Below the pieces are notes generated by a model. It saw only the letters and a list, made by a program, of their open reading frames with translations, did not search any database and was not told the DNA's origin. Positions 37,301 to 49,000 of a DNA stretch of 64,000 nucleotides are shown in pieces; the first letter of the stretch is position 1; every line of letters starts with the position of its first letter. This DNA is from Campanula takesimana. Its lineage: Eukaryota; Streptophyta; Magnoliopsida; Asterales; Campanulaceae. Position numbers and translations under genes: made by a program. Location: assembly GCA_026119855.1 (NCBI GenBank), contig JAOWBW010000482.1, forward strand, positions 62,001 to 126,000. The letters are read 5' to 3'.

Positions 37301-40300
37301 TTTTATCAAAATAATATGATTTGTAACACAGCTAGTGATGAAGGAGAATGCATAAAAAAAAAAGGAATGGAGGGATGAACCGTATCCCGTACCCGTGTCC
37401 AAATTTAGGACGGTGTCCCGGTGTCCAAAATTATTAAGAAAATTGTATCCGACACTAGGATCCGTATCCGTGTCGGATCCTCGATACCGTGTCCAGGTAA
37501 CATAGAGGATGTGTTTAATATTTTTGGATGGCTACTTGTGGTATGACTCTGAGGATGATATACTATGCCTGCTTGATCCTTTCTTTGTGTTTAGGTTCAG
37601 ATACCAAGTTACCAGCCCATACCTAACTTCAAATGTTAATTGCTAATCACCTGTCTGACAAACAGTCCAAACTCCATGAGTTTTTATCATTTTCTCCTAT
37701 TCTGTTACATAACAATGTGGAATCCTGCTAATCAGGATAGGGCTCTTTTAATTCTCATTTGTTGCCAATCTACATTTTGTTATCACTAAGGTGACTATTG
37801 AATTTGCCTCTCCATGCAAGTCCTTGAGCTATCACAAGCCTACTATGATGCAGTAGAATCTTACAGGAACCAACGAAATAAAGTTTCTCATTTGAAGAAA
37901 AGAATAGCGCGAACGGAAGGTTTTAAAGAATACAAGAAGATACTCGATATTACTAAGTCTACAGAGGAAAAGATTCAACGCTTGAAGTTAAGATCCCAAC
38001 ATTTGACTAATCGTATAGAGCAGATTGAACCATCTGGTTGGAAGGAGTTTTTACAGGTGATCCAAGTGTTTTTGATTAATCTACCTTTCGAGATTTCAGA
38101 AAGTATAAATCATCTTTGTTGTATTTCTTTTGTTGGTAGCTACATGAAACCTGTAGTAGAGTTTCTCCAGTATTTGTTACACAAACAGGATTATGAGACG
38201 GTGTTGAGTTTCGCAATCAACAGGGTTTCTCACAATCTTTATTGAGAAAAAACCAGAAAGATTCAGTTCCCCTCTCGCTCTTTAAGTAGTGTTTGGGCAA
38301 CATTTTGCAGAAAGCAGGAACTAAACTCAAGGCACACAACATTTAGATCTCTGCCTGAGCTTTCATTGCTGCTCCAAACACTGGCCTGCAGGGTGCTTGC
38401 TCTAGGTTTCTTGTAATCCTTGCTGTAGCACCTTTTACCATGCCCATAAGAAATGTAGAGCCCGAACTTAGTAACTCTTGAATTTCTTGGGTTACAAAAA
38501 GAACTTGCTCATTTTTCAATATCATCCCACCTCTGACTCGTCAGTGTTCTAACTGTACCATGCCATACCAGTTACTGGAAAGATATTGATAGACATCTCT
38601 TATGCCTTAGACCCCCCACCCCAACAAATATAAAAAAGGAGGAATGGAGACAGAAGAAGTAAGAGAACTTCTCATAACTTGTTAGCCTGCTGTTCAATTT
38701 GCTCACTGTATATATTCATTTCTTTCCAGTGAGTGCAAGGACCAGCATGAAAAGTACCTCATGTGAAAGAACACACGTTATTTTAGTTTCCAAAAGCTTT
38801 ATCTAAAACATTTTCCAAAAATAAGGAATTTCTCCAAGATTGTATATTGGGACCGTTGTTGTGCAAATCAAATGAGTTATTAACTAGATACGGGTTCACT
38901 CCGTATATGTTCTTGTCAATTTTATTTTTTCTAGTTCTTGTTGAAGAAGCTTTTATCGAATTCAGTTTCTTTGAAAGAGATGTTTATCTTTTTAGAGAAG
39001 CTCCTGCTAGAAACAGTTTAATGCTTATCAGCCTTATCTTGAATCTGTTTTCAACACATGCTCTCTGTGAGAAACTGGGTTCTTTCATGGTTTTGCGTTT
39101 GATTTTAATTCTTATGAACAAATTTTGCCAGGTTAGCAGGGTCATACACGAATCAAGGGCTTTGGATGTCAATACACAAGTAATTTTCCCCCTTGGTGAA
39201 ACTGCAGCTGCAATTCGAGGGGAGAACGAGCTCTGGCTCGCAATGGTTTTGCGAAACAAAATCATGCTGGATTTGAAACCGGCAGAGCTAGCTGCTGTTT
39301 GTGGGGCTTTAGTCTCTGAAGGGATTAAAGTTCGGCCTTCGAATGACGACAGGTATGCATAAAATTCATATGTGCTCTTTTATCTTTTGGTAGGTAGGGG
39401 GGGGGGCTTCTTCATATCAAACTACCTCTTTAAACAACCACGAAACTTAAATCTGCTCAACTACATCGCACTTGTACTAAAGATTATTTAGCACCATAAT
39501 GTGTTAAATAAAGCACACTTATGTTCTCTATTTAAAGGAGTTAGGCTCTCTCGTGCAAACTACTGTTTGGGGGTTATTTTGACATCATAGTAATAGGACG
39601 CCTCTGATATGAACAAAGATTTGGCATCTTTTTGCAGTTTATTGTTCCTGCGGTTAACTTGACGAACGTCTAGACTAATAATGTAAATAATTCATGGTAT
39701 ACCGGTATTCTCATATAGGTGTGAAATAAATTCCAATAAAAAAGAAGCCATCCTTTGTGAATGTTTGGGTGTACATTCATCTAATTTGTTCTGTGCAGTT
39801 TTATATACGAGCCTTCGTCCATTGTTCTAAATGTCATAAACTTTCTCGAGGATAAAAAAATCTCCCTCTTAGAACTTCAAGAAAAACATGGTGTAAAGGT
39901 CAGTTCATTGAATTGAAACAGCATCTCTTTCATTGTGTTCTGTTAATTCTTTTATTTCGTGAACCTGAGAAGTGAAATGATTATGTTTATGGCATACAGA
40001 TATCTTGCTGTTTGGATAGCCAGTATTGTGTGGTGGTTGAAGCCTGGGCTTCTGGCCTTACTTGGAGAGAAATTATGATGGATTGCGCCATGGATGAAGG
40101 AGATTTAGCTCGCCTCTTACGTCGAACAATTGATATACTAGCTCAGGTAGCATATGTATCTTATATTTTAGCTTCATCCTCCATTATTTGTATTGTGTGA
40201 TTAGTTGAGGGTGATATTTTCTGTCTTTGCTACATAATTTATTTTCTTCTGGAAATAGATCCCAAAATTGCCTGATGTTGACCCACTGTTGCGAAGCAAC

Positions 40301-40357
40301 GCGATGACGGCTTCTAATGTCATGGATCGTCCACCACTGAGTGAACTGGCGGGTTGA
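22350..40357 (+). CDS. ISE2: DExH-box RNA helicase ISE2 (DExH15), chloroplastic, with three frame discrepancies
   Basis: Chloroplast SKI2-type RNA helicase needed for plastid RNA processing and known to affect plasmodesmata. Exons: 22350-22820, 26075-26250, 26350-26463, 26550-26658, 26737-26823, 27356-27474, 28079-28226, 28359-28958, 29034-29312, 35458-35662, 36218-36581, 37820-38056, 39132-39352, 39799-39898, 40000-40146, 40259-40357; about 1157 codons, near the Arabidopsis length. An N-terminal plastid-type region and acidic tract (67-107) lead to motif I APTSSGKT (174-181), DEVH (273-276), SAT (304-306), motif V (513-528), motif VI QMAGRAGRRGID (552-563) and a C-terminal arch-like region ending PPLSELAG. 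Frame breaks: exon 10 ends one base too long, exon 11 has one extra base at about 36341-36345, and exon 12's AG acceptor is one base late. The remaining junctions join in frame. Confidence 0.9.
22903..22944. repeat. interstitial telomeric repeat, six TTTAGGG units
   Basis: Five exact TTTAGGG units and one TTTAAGG lie in ISE2 intron 1. They are bracketed by a perfect 13-bp inverted repeat, taagttataaaaa (22873-22885 and 22958-22970), and directly followed by a Stowaway MITE. Confidence 0.9.
22971..23235. mobile_element. Stowaway MITE in ISE2 intron 1
   Basis: Long, nearly perfect TIRs: CTCCCTCCGTCTCAAAATAG ... with atgtcgtttt pairing aaaacgacat, ending gagacggagggag. TA flanks (22969-22970, 23236-23237). 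The high TIR identity suggests relative youth. Confidence 0.85.
23860..24628 (+). mobile_element. solo Ty1/copia-type LTR (769 bp) in ISE2 intron 1
   Basis: TGTTGGGAATGTG ... GCTTTAACA with a perfect 5-bp duplication, ggaag (23855-23859 and 24629-24633). It contains a tataaatac box (about 24340) and several GGCACGGTCGTGC / GGCCGTGC words (about 23990-24170), the same word family seen at 61020-61180. Small ORFs here are LTR sequence. Confidence 0.88.
24634..26074. other. remainder of ISE2 intron 1
   Basis: About 1.4 kb with no recognisable element ends, RNA gene or supported ORF. It ends in a pyrimidine-containing acceptor (ttgcatgcag) at 26074. Confidence 0.5.
29487..30124 (-). repeat. 3' LTR of the intron-9 copia element
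   Basis: Paired with 34238-34875. The polypurine tract adjoins it on the interior side. Confidence 0.9.
30125..31656 (-). other. non-coding 3' internal region of the intron-9 copia element
   Basis: About 1.5 kb between the RNase H remnant and the polypurine tract has no supported ORF. Repeated CTCCCCCTGAA-type words (about 30174-30345) read as purine-rich AGGGGGAGA tracts on the element's own strand, like multiple polypurine tracts. Confidence 0.55.
31657..32049 (-). pseudogene. copia RNase H C-terminal remnant
   Basis: A 130-codon stretch resembles the end of copia RNase H, with degenerate forms of the family motifs TEAEY (seen as NTEYMG) and CDN (seen as CDS), and KHI...HHF and LADIFTKAL preserved. 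Reverse transcriptase is missing upstream. It belongs to the deletion derivative in ISE2 intron 9. Confidence 0.8.
32073..32909 (-). pseudogene. copia protease fused to a pre-RT linker (integrase lost)
   Basis: The reading opens with the copia protease signature WYFDSGCSRHMSG, including the catalytic Asp-Ser-Gly, and continues through a normal protease body (LISISQLCDD). After about 120 codons it passes into an acidic Ser/Glu-rich segment ending in the linker that normally precedes reverse transcriptase (SQVIGGVDEGMKTRGK). The HHCC/DDE integrase that should lie between is absent, so one deletion has joined protease to the linker in frame. A protein could be made but would not integrate or reverse-transcribe. 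Confidence 0.8.
32860..34196 (-). pseudogene. copia gag, broken into several frames
   Basis: From 34196 leftwards: a UBN2-type capsid segment (NDFSSILINIANEL ... LRSLPERFN), then, in another frame, a CCHC knuckle (CRACLGFGHYGTEC, about 33790-33835). An acidic Ser/Asp-rich region (33373-33777) follows, and then a second CCHC knuckle (CHHCFAPGHIRPFC) in 32860-33339. The N-terminal start lies right after the primer site. At least two frame changes make it non-functional as it stands. Confidence 0.8.
34238..34875 (-). repeat. 5' LTR of the intron-9 copia element
   Basis: Paired with 29487-30124. The primer-binding site adjoins it at 34224-34235. Confidence 0.9.
36807..37505. mobile_element. DNA transposon with GTGTCGGA words in ISE2 intron 11
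   Basis: The termini CTGTGTTACCCGGAC and, inverted, CTATGTTACCTGGAC are flanked by a perfect 8-bp duplication, aggatgtg (36799-36806 and 37506-37513). Subterminal words CGACAC / GTGTCG / TCCGTATCC are repeated at both ends. The GC-rich core (about 37050-37150) contains an ATG at about 37090 with 19 open codons ending at a GT, which could be a captured exon. Confidence 0.75.
38057..39131. other. ISE2 intron 12
   Basis: About 1.1 kb. A minus-strand open stretch (38343-38525) contains GATARITRNLEQAPCRPVFG, which reads like real protein sequence and may be a gene fragment, but I cannot name it. Otherwise no features. Confidence 0.35.
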
Positions 40358-40559
40358 AACTTCAAATTCATCAAGGGTATTTGAAATTGGTATACTTCAG
40401 TCTCATACATCCTTAAAGCTAGTTGTTTCATGAGGTCAATCTTTCATCTTTTACTTCTCTTGCATCCAATTAAAACCAACAAACAAAGAATCCTTAATAT
40501 TTCCCTATCGCTAGTGACTACCTTTTGCAAAGTGGTTCTAAGAAGTGCCTTTTGATGTG

Positions 40560-40659
40560 NNNNNNNNNNNNNNNNNNNNNNNNNNNNNNNNNNNNNNNNN
40601 NNNNNNNNNNNNNNNNNNNNNNNNNNNNNNNNNNNNNNNNNNNNNNNNNNNNNNNNNNN
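40560..40659. other. assembly gap (100 N)
   Basis: Exactly 100 Ns, the conventional length for a gap of unknown size. Left of it is the ISE2 3' flank; right of it a gypsy reverse transcriptase is entered mid-domain. Part of RT, RNase H, integrase and the 3' LTR of that gypsy element must lie in the gap or be missing. Confidence 0.97.
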
Positions 40660-42114
40660 ATAACAAGAAACTCATAGTGACCATATCTACTACGAAAAGC
40701 AGTCTTAGAATGTCTGCAGAATGAATTTGCAACTGATGATACCCACTCCTCAAACCAAGCTTGAAAAGATAACAGACCCTTGAAGTTGATCAAATAAATC
40801 ATCAATGTGAGGCAAAGGAGATATTTATCTTACAGTCATCTGATTTAACTTTCTATAGTCAATGCATAGTCTCAAGGACCCATCTTTCTCTTTTACAAAC
40901 AACACAGAAGCTCCTATGGTGATACACTAGGTCGGATAAAACCACTATCAAGTAACTCTTGCAATTGAACTTTCAACTTTTTCAATTCAGATGAAGCCAT
41001 TCTGTAAGGTACTCAAATATCAGGGTAGTACCTGGAAGTAAATCAATGCAAACTCGATTTCCCTATCGGGAGGCATAAAATACTCAGTTGAAAATATATA
41101 AGAAACTCTTATAACAATATGCACATCAACTATTTCAAAAACCCTTTTTAATAGTATCAAGAACACTAGCCAAGAATCCCACACAACCACGGTGTAACAA
41201 CTTCTAGCCTTCACATAAGGAATAATACAAATTCCCCTACCCAGAGGAGTAGCCTCAAAAGTAAATTCAGGCACATCAAGAATAGAAAATATGACAATCC
41301 TTTTTATAACAATTAACTGAAGCATGATAATATTTACCCAATCCATTCCCAAGATAAAATCAAAATCTTGCAATGGCAATATAACTAAATCAGCAAGTAC
41401 AACATGCTCATGAATATGCACATCACAAGTATGCAACACTCTATCAGTTGCCAAACACTCCCCCATAGGAGTGGACACCTCTAACACATAAAATAGAGAC
41501 TCAGGAGACAAATGTAACTTTTTCCAAAATGCACAGACACATATAAATGCAATGAGCTGGGGTCTATAAGTACACGTCCCTCAAACTAGACACAGAAATT
41601 ATACCCCCAATCACGGCAGAAAAATCTAAAGCCTGTTGTTGATTAGTAGCAAAAACACAACCCTGCACTTTAGGCTTCCGAAGCATCCCTCTGAAATGAT
41701 CAAACTGACCACAATTCAAGCACTTACCCAACTTCTTCTACTTTGATTTCCAAAAGTTTACCTTTATTGTGGCAATTGATTGCTCCTGAGGTTGTCCTCT
41801 GTTTTGTAATGATGTTCCCTGACTCCTCGATTGTCACCGTACTGTGGTTGAGGTCTTCCTTGCCTCTCCGCACTCGATAGTTCAACTTTCCTCTTATGTT
41901 CTTCAATATGGTGCTCCACTTGATAAAATCTATCAAATGCATCTTGAAAATCCTGTAACTTGTGAAATACTAGTTGAGTTCGGATCACAGTTCTCAATCC
42001 TTTCACAAATCGCATTGCCTTCCTCTCCTCAGTTGCAAATAAATAAGTACAGTACCTGGATAACTCTGTGAATTAGATGTATACTGAGCCACGGACATAA
42101 CATTGCTCTAAGTT
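40660..42114 (-). pseudogene. Ty3/gypsy gag, protease and RT remnants
   Basis: Reading leftwards on the minus strand: a gag C-terminal segment (41764-42015); a zinc knuckle CLNCGQFDHF... whose last Cys is replaced (about 41685-41735); a retropepsin segment with the gypsy hallmark FDFILGMDWV (41020-41511); and RT motifs GSLRLCIDYRKLN (about 40865) and TAFRSRYGHYEFLV (about 40660-40700) before the gap. Stops and frame changes are frequent. Protease style, primer site and LTR termini suggest a Tekay-like chromovirus. The gag is interrupted by the 13.4-kb copia element; its beginning resumes at 55506. Confidence 0.82.
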
Positions 42115-42119
42115 GAGAA

Positions 42120-43562
42120 TGTTGGGTATGCTCACATATATCTCAGTTTTAATGTAATAGGATTTATTAGATTTGATTGATCCACACCTAAGTTTTATTT
42201 CATGGACTTTAGACCCACATGTAAGAAGTATTTATACCTCATTTTTTAAATTGTCCATTGTTATAGAATAGGCTTAGAAATAGGGCAAGAAGATCAAGTT
42301 TCAAGAAAAATCACTCAGTGAGTTTGAGCCGCGCTTATGCGCCTCCTGCGCCACGCACCTTCTACATTCGCGCCATGCGCCATTTAGAGCGCGCGCATAA
42401 GGATTTCTTCATAAAGCTGTGTTACGCGCCTCTGCGCCCCTTGATTTAAGCGCACGCTTACTATGCGCCTATTGGCTCAATGCGCCTCTTGGCTCAAACG
42501 CGCCTCAAAGTGTTTATTCAACACTCAGTGATTTATTGAAGACTCGAAGACTTGAAGATAATTCAAATTACGCCAATGATCCAACGGTGGTTAAAAGATG
42601 CATATGCGCCTAATCTATTGACACGTGTCCACAACGGTCACATTTATGTAGAGTGTCAAAATGGCCATAATATATGCATGCTCAATCAACGAGCGACAGC
42701 TCATCTTATCCACAAGGATTTCCAACGGCTAGTTTTTTTGAAGTTCACTATAAATACCCCATAACTTCAACATTTTGAAGTTGCTGAGTTTTGCTAAGAA
42801 TTTCAAGAATTTCTCTCTAAGCATTCTTGAAGATTTGAAGATTGCCTTCGTTTTTCCAGATTTCTCAAGAACATCTTCATACCTTCATCCTTAGCCCAGA
42901 TCTTCAAGCCTTAACACTTTAGTTTCTTGTGCTCTCCATCTCAAAGATCTAAAGAGCCTTGATTCTAAGAACACACACGCACCTCTTTAAGATTAATCAT
43001 TTAGATTCTTCTTTAAGAGATACACCGGTTATTGTTTTGGATTTGTCTTTCATAATAGATCTTGAGTTAGTGTATAAGCTCAAACATTGTAATTTGTAAC
43101 ACTCACTCATTATATAAGATCTCGATTAGAAATCCAAGACTAACATCTTGGTAGAGGACGTAGATCTTTCATTGATCGAACCTCTCCAAATAGCTTGTGT
43201 TATTATCTCGTCATTTCTTTCAAGTTATTATTTTCACTCACTATTTGCTTGTTTACTCATTGTAGATTGATTGAACTGAATTGTGGTTGTGTTGTTATAT
43301 CATTTGCCTTAGTTCCTTATTTCAACCACTTTGAGCCAAAATACTTAGAGTGTGTGTGCGCCCCTTTAACACTTTGCGCCTATTTCATTACTAAATTCCG
43401 CTGTGCATTTCACTCACTCACTTAGGCGCATCTCATAACGCTTACTTGATAAAGTGCGCATTGCAATTGAGTTTTTCAAGGGTACGAAAAGAATTTTAAA
43501 ACAGCTATTCACCCCCCCCCTCTAGCTATTTTTCATACCCTTGTTGCCCTTTGGGACCAACA
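42120..43562 (+). repeat. 5' LTR of the 13.4-kb copia element
   Basis: Contains a cluster of TGCGCC / GCGCGC words (about 42330-42500), a tataaatacccc box (about 42750) and a long 3' part. Compared with the 3' LTR it shows about a dozen 1-2 bp losses but only about seven substitutions by eye. Confidence 0.93.
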
Positions 43563-43636
43563 ACGGTATCAGAGCAAACACCTTTATAAAAACATTTTTC
43601 GTTTTTCAAGCTTAACAGCTTGGGTGCCGATTCTCA

Positions 43637-46015
43637 ATGGCAAACTCAAAACCTATGGCAACTGCAAACTACACTCACGTTCCGGTCTTTGATGAAGATC
43701 ATTTTGACGTGTGGAAATTCATCATATTGACTCATCTCAACTCAATCGATGAAAGGCTCCATGACACCGTCGTTTATGGACCTTATATTCCGATGAAGGC
43801 GAATCCAAATCCACGCACCAACGCTGCTCAACCTACAGTTCTAAAACCAAGGGAAGAATGGACCGAGGAAGAAATTAGAAGAGTTGCAAATGATGGCAAA
43901 GCAAGAAACATTCTCTTAAGCACTCTAAGCACGGCTATGAAACAACAAGTCATGCATTGTGCTACTGCTAATGAGCTATGGGATGCTATTGAAGAGCATA
44001 TGAAGGAGACACCGTCTGCAAGGAGAACAAGAAATACGAAGTACAAAAGAGATTCACAATTTCTCTCAACTCCCCGGTGAAAACTGAGGCAAACTTATGA
44101 ACGCTACTGTGAAATTATCAATCTATGTATTTCACTTGGCATGAAGTTTACCAACAAAGATTTGAATGTAAATTTTCTACAAGCTTTTGGATCAAGATAC
44201 CTACATAAATCTAGCGCTCTTGAAGACGCTGGAACTTTAGATGTTTGGACTTTAAGGAACCTATATGCAAATCTCAAAGTTTACGAACTCAAACTCCAAC
44301 GAATCAGCGAAACTGAAGGAAAGTCAAAATCTATGGCTATGATGGCGCACAGAGAAGTGCGCCTACACCTGCGCCTACTCCTGCGCCTGTACAAGATGAA
44401 AAAAACTCCGATCCCAAAATTTCTACTTCTGAGCTATTAGACATGGATGATGAAGACTTCGCTTTATTGTGAAGAAATTTCAAAAGTTCAGAAAATTCTC
44501 AAGACCCGGCTCAACCAACAAATTTCAAGGATCTACCAGCAAAGCTCCTCAAAAAGTCAGTTTTATTGCAGGAAACCCGGACATTTTGCATCAAGCTGCC
44601 CGATCCCCAAATTTGAATATATGCAGAAGAAGAGCAGCCATACTCACAAATTCACTCCCAAGTTCACTCGTCACAAGGGAATGGTTGCTGAAGAAGAAGC
44701 ACCATCAAATGAGCACAACACTTGGATTGAAACAGACTCCGATGAGAGCGATGAAGATTCCGATGATGGACTCGTTTGTTTGATGGCAAATGATGATGAA
44801 GTTGATGCTTATGATTCTGATGATGACTTCTCCAAGGATGTTCCCGATATGAATGCCTTGAATAAACCTATCAAGAAATCTGCAGGTTTTCAAGAAGTGA
44901 AAAAGAAGAAAGGACCAACCATCAGCGAGCTCGTTGAACAAGGATTTCTCACTCTGGCTCAAAACGATGGTGGATTGCTATTCTCACGATGTGATCTTGG
45001 AGCAAGGAACAAATTGAGAAAAGGAGCATACATTAGACCACAGGTTGAACCAACTGCTCCAATCTCCAAAATCAATGATGATGAAGTGATTGCTGAACAA
45101 GAAAATTGTTCAAAAAGGCTGAAAAGGTAATCACTAGATTTGATAGTATGAAGGAAGCTTTAGCACTATCATGTGATGAAATTTCCCAGCTTAAGACCGA
45201 GAAATCTCTACTTAAATCTGAACTCACCCTCCTTAAGGAGAGATAAAGAACATGACTCCTCTTACTGTTAAAAACACTTTTCTAACAGAACAGAACTCAC
45301 TTCTTAAAGTTCAAAACGATGAATTGGTTGCTCAAATTACTGATCTTAAAAAGATTACAAATGAGTGGTCCAATTCTCGTGTCACTATGGAGAATATATT
45401 TGAGTCCCAAAAAGTCAGTGGTGATAAAAGTGGCTTGAGATTCTCATCAACTAGTGACAACTTTAAATGTGATGTCTGTGCTGAAAGAGAGAGTGAATTT
45501 ACCAACCAACAAACTTTGAAATTCCCAAGGAAAAACATTCTAATTCAATGGGTAAAGGACAGGAAAAAGTCAAGAGACAAACATTCCACTATGTCTACCC
45601 AACGAAGCAATTTGGGAAAGCTAATGGGAAAGATATAGCTACAGATGAACCATCTCCTAGCAAAATCATTCTTGAAAATAGGCGCGCTCCTTCTCCGAGT
45701 GCTCATTATGCGCCTAAGAGCCACGCGCCTCATCGCCGTGCGCCTCCTAGCCCTATGCGCCCTCCGAGAAAAAGCGCTCCAAAATTTCAAAAGAAAGATT
45801 TTGTTAAGTCTAGTTCATCTGACCCAAAGAAGAATGCCATCCCCAAGAAAAGTAAAGAGTTTGTGAAAACTCACGTGATTGGTGGCTTTCATCATTGTTC
45901 TATTTGTGATTGTTCAGGACACAAGGCCGTGGAATGCCTTTTGCGATTCACTCCAAATGCCAAAGGACGTAAAAATCCTAAGGTCAAGCAAGAGTGGGTT
46001 GTCAAAAGTTGCTAA
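43637..46015 (+). pseudogene. gag (and start of gag-pol) of the 13.4-kb copia element
   Basis: It begins at ATG 43637, about 60 nt after the primer site. The N-terminus (PVFDEDHFDVWKFIILTHL, EEWTEEEIRR) is the copia gag/UBN2 type and matches the gag at 58425-59171. Homology passes through several frames (43637-44080, 44141-44440, 44447-45130, 45252-45638, 45548-46015). A zinc knuckle near 44565 (FYCRKPGHFASSC) lacks its first Cys; a second, CSICDCSGHKAVEC, is complete at about 45897. An Ala-Pro-rich stretch (about 45680-45780) is encoded by repeated GCGCCT. Long Sirevirus-type gags also carry such C-terminal extensions. Frame breaks make it defective as assembled. Confidence 0.8.
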
Positions 46016-46052
46016 CCCTAGGACCCAAATGGAATAAAGGGGACCTGCTTAA

Positions 46053-49000
46053 ATGTCTATATTTCAGGTTCTTTGTTTCATGGCTGGATCTTCAAAAGCT
46101 AGAAATTATGAATGGATTCTCGATAGTGGGTGTTCAAGACACATGACTGGAGATGAATCCTTATTAGAAGATGTCCATGAAGAAAGAGGTCCCTCCGTAA
46201 CATTTGGCGATAATAACAAAGGTCAAGTTGTAGCATATGGAAAGCTCAAGAAAGACAAAGTGTGCATTGAAAGAGTCTCACTCGTCGAAGGGCTCAAGCA
46301 CAACTTATTATCCATATCTCAATTCTGCGACAAAGGATTAGAATGCCATTTCACTTCAACGCAATGTCTTATCAAGAATGGCAAAACTGGAGCTATCTTA
46401 CTCACGGGATATCGTAAGACAAATATTTATATTATTGATTTCCATAGTATGAACTCTAGTACTAATCTTTGTTTTGTAGCTAAAAGTGTGAACGAAAATA
46501 GTTGGCTGTGGCACAAGCGCTTAAGTCACTTGAACTTCAAGTATCTATCTAAACTCAGCAGGAAAAATCTTGTCAAAGGACTTCCCAAGGTTGCTGATCA
46601 TCATGACAAAAAGTGCGCCGCATGTCAACTTGGCAAACAACCGAAGTAGTCATTTTCAAGCAAGTCAAATCCTTCAACTACAAGATTTGCAACTGCTTCA
46701 CATTGATCTATTTGGACCAGTTTCACCGCAAGTATTAGAAGAAACAAGTATACTCTAGTTGTGGTGGATGATTATTCAAGATATACATGGGTGGAGATGA
46801 TGATTACAAAAGATGATTGTTATGATATTCTCACTACCTTATTTCGACTGCTCCAAACCAAAAATAATATGACATCGTTAGTGTTCGATCCGACAATGGA
46901 ACAGAATTCAAGAACAACGGTGTTGCTCGATATTGTGAAGATCATGGGATAGATCACAACTTTTCAACCGCCGGAGTCCCTCAACAAAATGGCGTTGTTG
47001 AACGAAAGAATAGAACGTTGATTGAAGCGGGAAAGACGATGATAGCTGAAGCTAAATTGCCTAAGTACTTTTGGGAAGAAGCTATCAACACTGCATGTTT
47101 TACTCAAAATCGTTCCCTCATCAACAAACTTCACAACAAGACTCCGTATGAACTTTGGCGTGGTAGAACTCCCAACATTGCATTCTTCAAGATCTTTGGT
47201 TGCAAATGTTATATCCTCTACAACGGAAATGAACATAGAGGTAAATTCGATGCCAAAGCCGACGAAGGTATTTTTGTTGGGTATGCCAAACACTCTAAAG
47301 CTTTTCGTGTTTTTAATAGAACTACATTAGTGATAGTTGAATCTGTACATGTTACATTTGATGAACATTCTCTCCTTGAGCCACATTTGGCTCCAAATGT
47401 TGCTGATGATTCTATTAAGCTAAATGATACAGGTGCTCCTATTTATGTTGCGCCCACTCAAGATCAGAATCTATCAACTCAAGGAAATCCATCTACATCA
47501 AATGCGCCTAATTCATTGTATAATGCGCCTGGTGAATCATCTATTGCGCCTCACTCAAATGATGCGCCTCATGATTCCTCTCACGCGCCTATTTCTACTG
47601 CTGCATCTGGTGTAAACCCAAATTTCAATTTGAGCCAGTTCAACCCCCAAATTTCAATGACTTTGAATCTGGTGAAGATGTACCAATTGAAGACCTTCAA
47701 ATTACTACGACTCAACCTAACTTACCTCCTGAAATTCGTGAAGTTAGAGGTCACCCAATTGCTAATATCATCGGTGATCTACAAGTTGGTGTTCGTACAA
47801 GGAGAGCTACAAACTTTGATGCTTACACTGCTTTTATCTCTCAAATCGAACCAAAGAAGGCTGATGAAGCGCTCCAAGATCCTAATTGGGTTGTTGCAAT
47901 GCAAGAAGAACTCAATCAATTTGAACGATGTAAGGTCTGGACTCTAGTTCCAAGACCAAATGATCATGGAGTGATTGGTACAAAATGGGTGTTCAGGAAC
48001 AAGATGGACGAGAATGGAACCATCACGAGAAACAAAGCAAGATTGGTTGCACAAGGCTATAGGCAAGAAGAAGGAATTGACTACGATGAAACTTTTGCGC
48101 CCGTAGCAAGACTTGAAGCTATCAGATTATTTCTAGCTTACGCCGCTCACAAGAACTTCAAGTTATATCAAATGGATGTGAAGAGCGCGTTTCTAAATGG
48201 TGAACTTCAAGAACAAGTCTATGTTGCTCAACCACCTGGGTTTGAAGATTCACAATTTCCAAATCATGTGTACAAACTCCAGAAAGCTTTGTATGGACTC
48301 AAACAAGCACCAAGAGCATGGTATGATACACTATCAAAGTTTCTCATCGAAAAAGGCTTCACTCGCGATAAAATCGATACAACTCTTTTATTGCCAAACA
48401 TAATGGTCATAAATTACTTGTTCAAATTTATGTTGATGATATTATATTTGGTTCTACTAATGAATTGTTGTGCAAGCGTTTTGAGAAACTAATGAAGAGC
48501 AAGTTTGAAATGAGCATGATGGGAGAACTCACATTCTTCCTCGGGCTTCAAATCAAGCAAATGAGTGAAGGCATTTTTATCAACCAATCCAAATACACAA
48601 AGGACTTAATCAAGAAGTTTGGACTTGAGAACGCTAAATCATACGATACTCCAATGGCCACCGGCAACAAACTCGACAAAGATTTAAAAGGTAAACGTGT
48701 TGATCAAACACTCTATCGAGGTATGATTGGCTCACTCCTTTACCTTACTGCTAGTAGGCCTGATATTATGTTTAGTGTTTGTGTTTGTGCTCGTTATCAA
48801 TCCGACCCTAGAGAAGCACACTTAATTGCTGTGAAACGTATTATAAGATATCTCTCTGGCACTGTTAACCTTGGACTTTGGTACACCAAAGATTCGAACT
48901 TTAAACTTGTAGGTTATTCAGATGCGGATTACGCAGCGTGCACCATTGATAGGAAAAGCACAAGCGGCACTTGTCATTTCCTCGGATATCGACTTGTGTC

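Noticed and set aside
36807..37505. A genuine extra ISE2 exon at 37040-37288
   Set aside because: Inside a transposon with a clear target duplication, and absent from the ISE2 protein family.
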